A DNA stretch of 8,401 nucleotides. Source: Desulfobacterales bacterium (lineage in GTDB: Bacteria; Desulfobacterota; Desulfobacteria; Desulfobacterales; SpSt-501). The notes below the pieces were generated by a model. The model was not told the DNA's origin and did not search any database. It saw nothing but the letters and a program-made list of their open reading frames with translations. The position numbers were made by a program, and so were the translations under genes. Below, piece by piece: positions 1 to 6,151 of the stretch (positions are counted from its first letter, which is position 1; each line of letters begins with the position of its first letter). Location: contig JALOOS010000096.1 of the NCBI GenBank assembly GCA_025454275.1, positions 1 to 8,401 on the forward strand, in the 5' to 3' direction.

Positions 1-2175
1 GCCCTGGTCAGCTGGGCCCGGACGCCCCAGCCGGCCTCGAAACCGGATGCGGGGTCCTCGACCGGGGCGATGAGATCGTTGACGTTGACGCCCTTGCCGG
101 CCAGGAACCGGTCGTAGGCGGTGTGCCCGAGCCCGCGCGGCATGGCGATGAGGCCGGGTTTGATGCCGTCGGAGAGATGCACCCGCACCCGGGCGCGGCC
201 GCGGGGGGTGCTGAGGAGAGCCCCCGCCCCCTCCGAGAGGCCGAGCGGGCCGGCGGTGGCCGGGTTGATCTCGACCAGCCCGTCGTTCTTGAGCAGAACG
301 GTCTCCTCGAGGGTCTTGACCAGGAAGGGGGGGGAACCCACCGCGCCGGCGGAGAGCCGCAGCGTGTCGTACGGAATCAGCACGAACGGGAAGGAGCGCT
401 CGTCGCCCGGGGCGGCCGTAACGGCGAAGGCCGGCAGCCGGGCGATGGCCTCGTTGTGGAATTCGAATTTCCCGCTGGCGGTCTCGAAACCGGAGGGCAT
501 GAAGGCGGCATCGCTGACGAAGCCCTCCTTCAGCAGGGTGCCCCAGCTGCGCCCCAGGGTCTGCTTGAGGCACTCCTCGTAAGTGGCCCAGGGGAACGCC
601 GCCGCCACCGGCCGGCGCATCGCCTTCGCCAGGCCGATGACCACATCGCCCACGTGCCTGGTGTCGAGCTGGGGTTTGACCGCCGGCTTGGCAAGGCCGA
701 GGATCGGCCGCGGGAACCCGGCCGCCGCCGGCACATCCTCGTAGCGCTCGAGGCTGGTGTGGGTGGGCAGGATGTAGTCTGCCATCGCCGCCGTTTCGTT
801 CAGGAAGGGGGAGAGGCTCACGATGAGCGGGATCTTTCGGAAGGCCTCAGCGGCCGCCGCAGCGCCGGCGAGGTTGTGCACCGGGTTGGCCCCGCTGACG
901 AAAAGGGCCTTGACCGGCGGCTCCTGCCCGGCGGCAAGAGCCCCGGGAAGACGGTTCAGAAGGTAGCGGGCGAGGGGAAACTGGTCTCCGCCGGCACCGT
1001 CCGCGCGGGGCTGCTGCATGCCCTTGGAGGCGATCGCATCCATTTCCGGCTCCGGCCAGCTGATGTACTCCGGCTCGGGCACGGCCACGACGCCGCCCGG
1101 CTGGTTGATGTTGCCGACCAGGGCGTTCAGGCAGTGGACCGCCAGGACCTCCTGCAGCGCGCCGGGCAGCCGGCCGCTGCCGCGGCCGCAGACCGCAAGC
1201 GGCTTCTTCGCGCCGGCAAAGGCCCGCGCCAGGTCGGCAACGCTCTTGGCATCGATGCCGGTCAGCTTGGCCACGGCCTCGGGGGCATAAGCCTCACCGA
1301 GCATCTTCTTGAAGGCATCGAACCCGGTGGCGCGTCCGTTCACGAACTCCTTGCGGTAGATACCCTCCTGGAGGATGACCTGGGCCAGCCCCAGCGCCAG
1401 GACCCCTTCGGTCCCCGGTTGGATGGGCAGCCAGCGATCGGCCTTCGCGGCCGTCTTGGAGAGGCGCGGCTCGATCTGCTCCATCCGCCCCCCCCGCTCC
1501 CGCAGGCCGCTGCGGGAGCGCAGCATGTACCCCGGCGTGCCCCAGCCTTCGGACGAAATCGGCCTGCGTGAGATCGAACCCGGCCATGGCCCGCTGCCCC
1601 TGGGTGAGGTAGATGGCGGTTTCGAAGGGGTCCTGCAGCGAGGGGGTGCGGATGAAGTTCGGCGACCCGTAGACCGTGAGCAGCCGTTTGCAGAGCTCGG
1701 CCGTGGTCCCCCGGTCGGATTCGGAGATCCAGGCCACGGCCTCGGGCTGCCCTTTCGCGCGCAACTCCCCGAGCGCATAGGCGATCTCCCCCAGCGCCGC
1801 CGACCAGGAGATCTCCTGCCAGCCGCCGGCGGTTTTCTTCATCGGTCCCGGAACCCGGGTGGGCGCATAGAGCAGCTGGGCGGCCGACAGCCCGAGGGGG
1901 CAGAGCCCGCCGTCGTTGACCGGGTGCCCCTTGAGCCCTTCGACCTTGATGACCCGGTCGTCCACCTTGCTCACGCGGATCCCGCAGCCCCCGGGACAGA
2001 GTGTGCAGGTGGAGGTGACGAAGGTCCGTTCGCCCCGGGGCGGCACCGGCGTCCACGGCCAGTTCTGGGTCCAGATGGAGATGTCGTCGGTGAGCTTCCA
2101 GGGCAGCGGGGAGAGCGTCGAGCCCGCCGCGCCGCCGACGATGAATGCCAGGAAACTGCGTCGGTCGATTTTCAT
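1..2175 (-). pseudogene. qrcB: QrcB/ActB-like molybdopterin oxidoreductase-family subunit, frame-disrupted, left-truncated
   Basis: This is the large periplasmic subunit of a quinone-linked respiratory complex of the Qrc / alternative complex III type. Residues 1-208 (2175-1552) start with a Tat signal (DRRSFL) and carry a [4Fe-4S] motif, C57-x2-C60-x3-C64-x27-C92. The reading then shifts: after ADFV one extra C (1551) precedes EGWGTPGYML, and the new frame (codon starts 1550, 1547 and so on) is open to the window edge for 516 codons. It contains typical family text such as QIEPRLSKTAAKADRWLPIQ. Family members normally have about eight residues (like LSFGxxLI) between these two blocks, so about 23 nt appear to be missing. 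If unshifted, the first frame ends at 1294 after 293 residues. The end (VRAQLTR) looks close to the natural C-terminus. I see no clear Mo-ligand Ser/Cys near residues 185-200, which suits QrcB/ActB-type proteins. The start at 2175 follows GGGAAGGA. It lies 63 nt after the qrcA-like gene. The lesion could be real or an assembly error. Confidence 0.75.
1495..1520. repeat. Perfect 11-bp inverted repeat inside qrcB-like gene
   Basis: The arms CGCTCCCGCAG (1495-1505) and CTGCGGGAGCG (1510-1520) pair perfectly around the loop GCCG. An eight-C run (1488-1495) abuts the left arm. The hairpin lies about 30 bases from the apparent deletion point at 1551, so it may have helped cause a replication slip or a sequencing/assembly error. 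The frame through the hairpin itself is intact. Confidence 0.8.
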
Positions 2176-2238
2176 CTATCCTTCCCTCGAGCTTCCAAGA
2201 GGTTGAGTGTCCGTCTTTTAAGCGCGCCCGCCGTCGGC

Positions 2239-2910
2239 CTAGTGGTGACAAACCAGGCAGCCGTTGCGCTGGGTCTGAACACTGCCGCTGCTCACGCCGG
2301 CCTCCACATGGCACTCGGCGCAGTCGTCCATTTTCATGCGGTCCCAGGGGTTGCGTTTGATCCCCAGCGGGTGGGTGCCCCAGATGTCGCGGCTGTAGCC
2401 GGAGATCCGGTTTCCCTGGTAGGGCCGGAGGCTGTCGGATTCGCCGATGTGGCCGTGGCAGGTGACGCAGTCGATGTTGCCCATTTTGACGTGGGCGGCG
2501 TGCGAGAAGAAGACGCAGGCCGGCTGGCGTGAATAGACCAGCCAGGGCACCTCGCGCCCTTTCTTGACGAACTCCTCGACGAACCTGATTTCGTCGGGGT
2601 CGTCGCTGTTGGCCTCCTGGTGGCATTCGATGCACTGGGCCAGCCGGGGGGCGCCGGAATAGGAGCCGTCCGCCCGGAAGAAATGGCAGCTCTGGCAGCC
2701 GTTGTCGACCAGCTCGTTGTGCACCGCGTGGCTGAAGTCGATCGGCTGCTCTTCGGTGTAGTAAAAGCTTTCCGGAACGAAGATCCAGCCCACCACGAGG
2801 CTGCACAACAGCCCCAAAATGAAAAAAAGGATGATCGGCCCGCCGGCCCCATCCTTTTTTTCGCTCTGCCCTGATCCGGACGCCGCGTGTTTCGCTTTGG
2901 GATTCTCCAT
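2239..2910 (-). CDS. qrcA: Membrane-anchored five-haem cytochrome c, QrcA/ActA-like
   Basis: This is a periplasmic electron-transfer subunit expected to pass electrons to or from a quinone reductase of the Qrc / alternative complex III family. The protein has 223 residues. One transmembrane helix (about 25-45, IILFFILGLL...) anchors the N-terminus, and the rest is periplasmic. There are five CxxCH haem c motifs: CQSCH (72-76), CIECH (93-97), CVTCH (148-152), CAECH (197-201) and CLVCH (218-222). Histidine-rich blocks such as FSHAVH (59-64) and FSHAAH (135-140) are likely distal haem ligands. An isolated Cys132 precedes the second block. As I recall, Desulfovibrio QrcA has six haems and ActA five, so this one matches the ActA count. 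The ATG at 2910 is preferred over the one at 2949 because AGGGTGGA lies six bases upstream of it, while the longer start has no ribosome site. The qrcB-like gene follows after 63 nt on the same strand. Confidence 0.82.
   Translation of the reverse strand: MENPKAKHAASGSGQSEKKDGAGGPIILFFILGLLCSLVVGWIFVPESFYYTEEQPIDFSHAVHNELVDNGCQSCHFFRADGSYSGAPRLAQCIECHQEANSDDPDEIRFVEEFVKKGREVPWLVYSRQPACVFFSHAAHVKMGNIDCVTCHGHIGESDSLRPYQGNRISGYSRDIWGTHPLGIKRNPWDRMKMDDCAECHVEAGVSSGSVQTQRNGCLVCHH
2822..2861. repeat. 12-bp perfect inverted repeat with A7/T7 tracts, terminator-like, inside qrcA
   Basis: The left arm AAAAAAAGGATG (2822-2833) and the right arm CATCCTTTTTTT (2850-2861) are perfect reverse complements around a 16-base GC-rich loop. 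That loop itself holds a GGCC...GGCC pair. On either strand the transcript would form a GC stem followed by seven U, the outline of a bidirectional intrinsic terminator. It lies within the qrcA-like coding region (about codons 17-30, encoding EKKDG through ILFF). Whether it acts as an attenuator is unknown. Confidence 0.7.
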
Positions 2911-2944
2911 GGACGGTCCACCCTGCTGCTGGGGTTTAAGCGCA

Positions 2945-3001
2945 CACATCGGCCGGCCCGTTCAGCATCGCGATAACCGCGGTCGGGACCCGGCCGACGT
3001 G
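2945..3001 (-). promoter_or_regulatory. Leader stem-loop upstream of qrcA-like gene
   Basis: The arms at 2945-2956 and 2990-3001 pair over 12 bases. Read as minus-strand RNA, CACGTCGGCCGG pairs with CCGGCCGATGTG with only one G-U wobble. The 33-base loop contains two further 8-bp palindromes (ATCGCGAT, ACCGCGGT). The structure would sit in the 5' leader, 34 bases before the chosen ATG. No known riboswitch class is recognised. It could be a regulatory or RNA-stabilising element, or a remnant terminator without a U tract. Confidence 0.5.
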
Positions 3002-3019
3002 GGGTTAGGATGAAGTGTC

Positions 3020-3047
3020 CCTACATTATCCCTCCAAGCGTTGTCAA
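3020..3047 (-). promoter_or_regulatory. Possible sigma70 promoter for qrcAB
   Basis: On the minus strand a perfect -35 box TTGACA (3047-3042) is followed after 16 bases by TGTAGG (3025-3020), a poor -10 match (3/6). A better-looking GATAAT lies in between, but only 11 bases from the -35. The position, in the 174-nt gap between ccsB and the qrcA-like gene, suits an independent qrc promoter. The weak -10 leaves real doubt. Confidence 0.35.
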
Positions 3048-3084
3048 GGGGAAATAGGCGCCCGAGCCGCGCTGCGAGTCGCCC

Positions 3085-3921
3085 TCATTGCCCCATGGAT
3101 TGGTAGCTGTGCAGCCCCGGCAGCAAATTGACCCCGAAATAGGTGAAGAGGACGGCGGCGAAGCCGAGAATCGAGAGGTAGGCAATCCGCCGTCCGCGCC
3201 AGCCGCGGGTCAACCGGGCATGCAGAAGGGTGGCGTAGACGAACCAGGTGACGAGCGACCAGGTCTCCTTGGGATCCCACCCCCAGTAGCGCCCCCAGGC
3301 GGAGTTGGCCCAGACCGCCCCGGTGATGATGCCGGCGGACAAAAAAAGAAACCCGAACACCACCAGCTGATGCGTGAGCTCGTCCAGGGTTTCGACCGGC
3401 GGCATGGCCCCGGCCGAGGCTGCCTCCCCCCGGCGCTTGAAGAGGTACATGAGGCTCACCCCGAAGGCCACGGCAAAGGCCGCATAGCCGATGAAGCAGG
3501 TGACGACATGGGCGATCAGCCAGTTGCTTTTGAGCGCCGGGATCAGGGGCTGGATCCGGTCGCTCATGTCCGGCGACAGCGAGGCGTAGGCCATGGCCAG
3601 GAAGGCGAGGGGCATGGAAACGGCGCCGATGGTCCGGTTGCCCGTGCGCCGTTCGACCACCAGGTAGACGAGGGCGATGCAGAGGGCAAAGAACACCAGA
3701 GATTCGTAAAGGTTGGAGAGCGGCGCGCGGCCGAAGCCCAGCTGGTAGGACTCCGCCCAGCGCAGGAAAAAGCCGCCGGTGTTGCCGGCGAGCCCCAGGA
3801 GGGCGGCCCCGGTCCCCAGGCGCCCGACCGCGGGTTTGCGGAAGACCCAGGCGAAGATGTAAAGGAATCCGGCCAGGCCGTAGACGAAGGTGACGGAGGA
3901 GAGGATGACTGAGCTCGTCAT
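3085..3921 (-). CDS. ccsB: Cytochrome c biogenesis protein CcsB (ResC/CcsA family haem-handling protein)
   Basis: This is the integral membrane half of the System II cytochrome c synthetase. It carries haem across the membrane and, with ResB, attaches it to CxxCH motifs of apocytochromes on the periplasmic side. The 278-residue product is strongly hydrophobic, with about eight helices. The diagnostic tryptophan-rich WWD segment is at about 204-221 (WANSAWG, then RYWGWDPKETWS). Conserved histidines expected as haem ligands are H138 (AHVV), H234 (LLHARL) and H271 (GLHSYQ, near the C-terminus). Length and motif order are normal and nothing is missing. The ATG at 3921 overlaps the resB stop as ATGA, indicating translational coupling. 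AAGGAG lies 11 bases upstream, inside resB. The likely local client is the five-haem cytochrome encoded just downstream. Longer readings upstream of 3921 in this frame overlap resB and are not protein-like. Confidence 0.93.
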   Translation of the reverse strand: MTSSVILSSVTFVYGLAGFLYIFAWVFRKPAVGRLGTGAALLGLAGNTGGFFLRWAESYQLGFGRAPLSNLYESLVFFALCIALVYLVVERRTGNRTIGAVSMPLAFLAMAYASLSPDMSDRIQPLIPALKSNWLIAHVVTCFIGYAAFAVAFGVSLMYLFKRRGEAASAGAMPPVETLDELTHQLVVFGFLFLSAGIITGAVWANSAWGRYWGWDPKETWSLVTWFVYATLLHARLTRGWRGRRIAYLSILGFAAVLFTYFGVNLLPGLHSYQSMGQ

Positions 3922-5327
3922 GATGGGGTCGACTCCTTGAGACCCTGGGAAAGCCGCTGAATCCGGCGCGCCAGGGCGGGTTTGTGCTTGTTGGCCGTGC
4001 CGGCGACGCGCACGCGGGTTTTGGCACCGCGGCGCACCGCTTCGACGCAGAGCTGCTGGTGGGACATGAAAAAGGTCACGTAACAGCCCGCCAGCATCAG
4101 GATGAACCCGGTGTAGACGACCCACACCCCCGGGTCCCGGTTGACCTGCAGGCCGCTGTAGAACCGCTCCTTGAACTCTTCCACGGCGATGACGACCGCA
4201 CCGCGCCGCATCCGGTCGAAGGTGGGAAAGCGCACCGGCAGAATGATCTCCTCGGCCGGGCCCTCGGGCGGGGTCAGGATGCCGACGAAGGCATCCCCGA
4301 CGGAGCGGCCGCGGAAGGCCGCATTATGGCGCAGCTCCCGCAGCACGAAGGTGCCGAGGTTTTCGGGAATCTCTATCTCTTTGCCGATGGCCGCCTCGCG
4401 GGTATAGATCATGCCGGTGGCCTGGCTCGTGAAGCTCAGGACCGCCTGATCGGAGGGCACCGATCCGTAGCTCGACTGGAAGATGCTGATGCCCCGGTGG
4501 CGCAGGGGGTCGTTCACGATGATCTCCTTGTTCACGACCTCGCGGCCCTCTTCGAGCAGCGTCAGGCTGGAGCGGTACTCCTTGGGCGCGCCGGTCTCGT
4601 AGAAACTGACGCTGAAGCGGTTGAGGCGGATGGCGAAGGGCAGCTTCATCCGCTCGCCGCCCCCGCGCAGGCTGATCTGCTGGACGGTATCGCCTTCGCG
4701 GATGTTGACGAAGCCGTCGAACCCGTAGATCGAGCCGATCAGCCCGCCGATCAGGAGCAGCACCACGCTCAGGTGAACGGCGTAGACCCCGAACCGCGTC
4801 CAGCGCCCGTTCTCCCCGAACATCAGAAACCCCGCCTCGGTGCGCTCCACCCGCACGGCGCGCAGCCCTTTGCTGAAAACCGGCGCATAGGCCGCTTCCA
4901 GCTCGGCCGGCGTCCGATCCGCGTCGAACTCCTCGCGCTCCGGCAGGTTGCGGAAACGCTCCGCCCGGAACTGCGGCCGGCGCACCAGCAGGATACGGCG
5001 CTGCGACGCAATGCGGTCCGCGGAGCAGACGATCACGTTGGCCGCGAGCAGCGCCATCAGCAGCTGGAACCACCAGGAGTGGTACATGTCGAAGAGCCCC
5101 AGCACCCAGAAGAAGCGAAACAGGTTCTCGCCGTAACGGGCGATGTAAGCGGCGGGCTCGGCATTTTGCGGGATGAGGGTGCCGATCACGGAGGTGGCGG
5201 CCAGGGAGAGCAGCAGGGTGATGGTCAGCTGGATCGAGGCGAAGAGGTTCCAGACTGCGTCGGTGATGCCGCCGGTGGAAGTAGAATCTGTCATTGAGGC
5301 GAACGGTCCTTTCCATTCGAGTCGCAT
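3918..5327 (-). CDS. resB: Cytochrome c biogenesis protein ResB (Ccs1)
   Basis: ResB is the partner of CcsB in System II cytochrome c maturation. It is thought to hold the apocytochrome, with its cysteines reduced, for haem ligation. The 469 residues show the family layout: helix 1 (about 28-51, ending SVIGTLIPQN), the block FDMYHSWWFQ (79-88) leading into helix 2, helix 3 with a conserved-type His185 (VYAVHLSVVL), a large periplasmic domain of about 200 residues (including NKEIIVNDPL and ISIFQSSYGS), helix 4 near 400-421, and a basic cytoplasmic tail. The start is uncertain. ATG 5327 has GGGGA ten bases upstream, while ATG 5294 (MTDSTSTGG, 458 residues) fits the usual N-terminus but has AGGA twelve bases away. 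The gene overlaps ccsB by four bases. The C-terminal tail after helix 4 is rich in Lys/Arg, as the positive-inside rule expects. Confidence 0.93.
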   Translation of the reverse strand: MRLEWKGPFASMTDSTSTGGITDAVWNLFASIQLTITLLLSLAATSVIGTLIPQNAEPAAYIARYGENLFRFFWVLGLFDMYHSWWFQLLMALLAANVIVCSADRIASQRRILLVRRPQFRAERFRNLPEREEFDADRTPAELEAAYAPVFSKGLRAVRVERTEAGFLMFGENGRWTRFGVYAVHLSVVLLLIGGLIGSIYGFDGFVNIREGDTVQQISLRGGGERMKLPFAIRLNRFSVSFYETGAPKEYRSSLTLLEEGREVVNKEIIVNDPLRHRGISIFQSSYGSVPSDQAVLSFTSQATGMIYTREAAIGKEIEIPENLGTFVLRELRHNAAFRGRSVGDAFVGILTPPEGPAEEIILPVRFPTFDRMRRGAVVIAVEEFKERFYSGLQVNRDPGVWVVYTGFILMLAGCYVTFFMSHQQLCVEAVRRGAKTRVRVAGTANKHKPALARRIQRLSQGLKESTPS

Positions 5328-5405
5328 GCGTGCAAGATCCCCGCGGCGGGCTCACCGGAGATGCGGCTCTCGGGGATGCGGAGGGGAAAATCACACCGGG
5401 GCACT

Positions 5406-5434
5406 TGGATAGCACAGGCAGGGGCTTGGCGCAA
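5406..5434 (-). promoter_or_regulatory. Weak candidate promoter for resB-ccsB
   Basis: On the minus strand TTGCGC (5434-5429) and TATCCA (5411-5406) are separated by 17 bases, with a TG-N extension before the -10. Each box matches consensus at only 3 of 6 positions. The spacing and the place, just past the hairpin ending the upstream gene and about 80 bases before resB, are what support it. Confidence 0.22.
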
Positions 5435-5442
5435 GGAGAGAA

Positions 5443-5472
5443 CGCCCTCCGGCCGGCGGACGCCGGAGGGCG
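5443..5472 (-). terminator. Hairpin terminator downstream of the coiled-coil/winged-helix gene
   Basis: The arms CGCCCTCCGGC (5443-5453) and GCCGGAGGGCG (5462-5472) are a perfect 11-bp pair around an 8-base loop. The hairpin lies 28 bases past the stop at 5501. The minus-strand transcript continues GTTCTCTCCTTG, which is only modestly U-rich. Termination of the upstream gene and insulation of resB is the simplest reading. Confidence 0.55.
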
Positions 5473-5500
5473 ACAGGTGGGCAGGCAGGCCGGCGCCGGA

Positions 5501-5854
5501 TCAGGACTTCACATAGACGCCGCGCGCCCGGGTGTGGACAAGGCCCTTTTTTCCCAATTTGTAAAGTGCGTTGCTGAGTTGGCGCGGCTCCAGTTTTGTT
5601 TTCTGCAGCAGCTGGGCGATGCTCAACCCGTTACGGCTGCGGCGGATGGCCGCGTAAACCGATTTGAGCACCGTGTCGGAGCGCTTGAGTGCGGAGGGCG
5701 CAGCGAGCTTTTGGCCCGGCCGGCGGCCGGCCGCCGCGCCGCGCTGCTTCGCGGGGGCTTGCGTCTTGACCTTCCGGGCGATCGCGCTCACCTGCTTGGA
5801 CAGTCCGGCAAGCGTTTTGGATATCCACGCGAGTTGTTCCTGAAGTGTCTTCAT
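5501..5854 (-). CDS. Small coiled-coil plus winged-helix-like protein, probable DNA binder
   Basis: No named family is recognised. The 117-residue product has three visible parts. Residues 1-30 form a predicted coiled coil with hydrophobic residues in strict 3-4 spacing (L4, L8, I11, L15, L18, V22, I25, V29). Residues 31-58 are an Ala/Lys/Arg-rich flexible linker. Residues 60-117 resemble a winged helix-turn-helix: a helix TVLKSVYAAIRRSR, a helix-turn-helix LSIAQLLQKT and LEPRQLSNALYKL, and a wing KGLVHTRARGVYVKS. The protein is very basic. It could be an oligomeric nucleoid-type or regulatory DNA binder, perhaps autoregulatory given the palindrome near its own promoter; that role is inferred. 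ATG 5854 is preceded by GGAGGGAGGG at eight bases. The gene is monocistronic, flanked by a strong promoter and a hairpin terminator, and divergent from the helicase gene. Confidence 0.82.
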   Translation of the reverse strand: MKTLQEQLAWISKTLAGLSKQVSAIARKVKTQAPAKQRGAAAGRRPGQKLAAPSALKRSDTVLKSVYAAIRRSRNGLSIAQLLQKTKLEPRQLSNALYKLGKKGLVHTRARGVYVKS

Positions 5855-5859
5855 TCCAT
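5851..5859 (-). promoter_or_regulatory. Two-codon mini-ORF overlapping the start of the 117-residue gene
   Basis: On the minus strand ATG-GAA-TGA (5859-5851) ends so that its stop overlaps the next start as ATGA (5854-5851). AGGAGG lies eight bases before the mini-ORF's ATG, an ideal spacing, but 13 bases before the real start. Ribosomes may load at the mini-ORF and reinitiate, or the proximal AGGG may serve the real start directly. Confidence 0.35.
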
Positions 5860-5934
5860 CGACCCTCCCTCCTGAAGTATGGGCTGCTCCGGCGCAGTCA
5901 GGGGTGGATCGGCGGCAGCGGCACCCGCCGCGCC

Positions 5935-5959
5935 CCGCCCCCCAGCCCCGCCGGGGCGG
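5935..5959 (-). promoter_or_regulatory. Leader with two mutually exclusive GC hairpins
   Basis: In the roughly 150-nt leader of the 117-residue gene, GGGGC (5953-5957) can pair with adjacent GCCCC (5945-5949). Alternatively, the longer GGGGCGG (5953-5959) can pair with CCGCCCC (5935-5941). The shared segment makes the two stems exclusive. This may be only GC-richness, and no known riboswitch is recognised. Confidence 0.25.
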
Positions 5960-5980
5960 AGCTCCCGCAGGAAGAGTGAT

Positions 5981-5994
5981 GCGTTGACCAACGC
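5981..5994. promoter_or_regulatory. Operator-like palindrome just downstream of promoter
   Basis: GCGTTG-AC-CAACGC has perfect 6-bp arms around two bases. It falls at about +11 to +24 of the transcript predicted from the promoter at 6011-6039, a position where a bound repressor would block transcription. Autoregulation by the winged-helix-like product is a guess. Confidence 0.4.
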
Positions 5995-6010
5995 CGAGAT
6001 AAGTAAAAAA

Positions 6011-6039
6011 ATTCTAATACAATGAATAAGTAAAGTCAA
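6011..6039 (-). promoter_or_regulatory. Strong sigma70-type promoter for the 117-residue gene
   Basis: On the minus strand TTGACT (6039-6034, 5/6) and TAGAAT (6016-6011, 5/6) are separated by exactly 17 bases. They lie in an A/T-rich island (about 6000-6040) surrounded by GC-rich DNA. The predicted start point is near 6004, giving a leader of about 150 nt before ATG 5854. A TTG-initiated 62-codon reading beginning at 6039 coincides with the -35 box and is therefore unlikely to be a gene. Confidence 0.7.
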
Positions 6040-6068
6040 ACGGCGACCGGGGGGAGACTGGGGATGAC

Positions 6069-6108
6069 CGGCCGCGCCGCTCTTCTTACGGGCCCCGGGC
6101 CGCGGCCG
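6069..6108 (+). promoter_or_regulatory. GC-rich hairpin upstream of helicase gene
   Basis: The arms CGGCCGCG (6069-6076) and CGCGGCCG (6101-6108) pair perfectly around a 24-base loop rich in G and C. It lies 43 bases before the helicase start. No convincing plus-strand promoter was found between 5990 and 6151, so how the helicase gene is transcribed is not visible here. Confidence 0.35.
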
Positions 6109-6151
6109 AAAAGAACATGACGCAGGGCGGTTTTTCTGCTACAGGGTCGGT

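Noticed and set aside
123..1571. Long plus-strand open reading of 482 codons
   Set aside because: It is antisense to the qrcB-like frame, which is recognisable protein on the minus strand. The product is Gly/Arg/Ala-rich without family features, as expected for the shadow of a GC-rich gene.
3921..4125. Longer N-terminus for CcsB extending upstream to 4125
   Set aside because: The added residues overlap the end of resB in another frame and are Arg/Ala/Pro-rich. The family N-terminus begins at MTSSVIL, at the ATGA overlap.
3984..5297. Plus-strand 437-codon reading opposite resB
   Set aside because: It is the antisense shadow of a clear ResB gene, with composition dominated by His, Gln, Gly and Ala and no domain.
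6018..6023. TACAAT as a plus-strand -10 box for the helicase
   Set aside because: No -35-like sequence lies 15-19 bases upstream, and the segment is the spacer of the minus-strand promoter.
5851..6039. 62-codon TTG-initiated reading with a hydrophobic N-terminus upstream of the 117-residue gene
   Set aside because: Its TTG start is the -35 box of a strong promoter, so the start would not be transcribed, and no later start with a ribosome site exists except the two-codon ATG-GAA-TGA.
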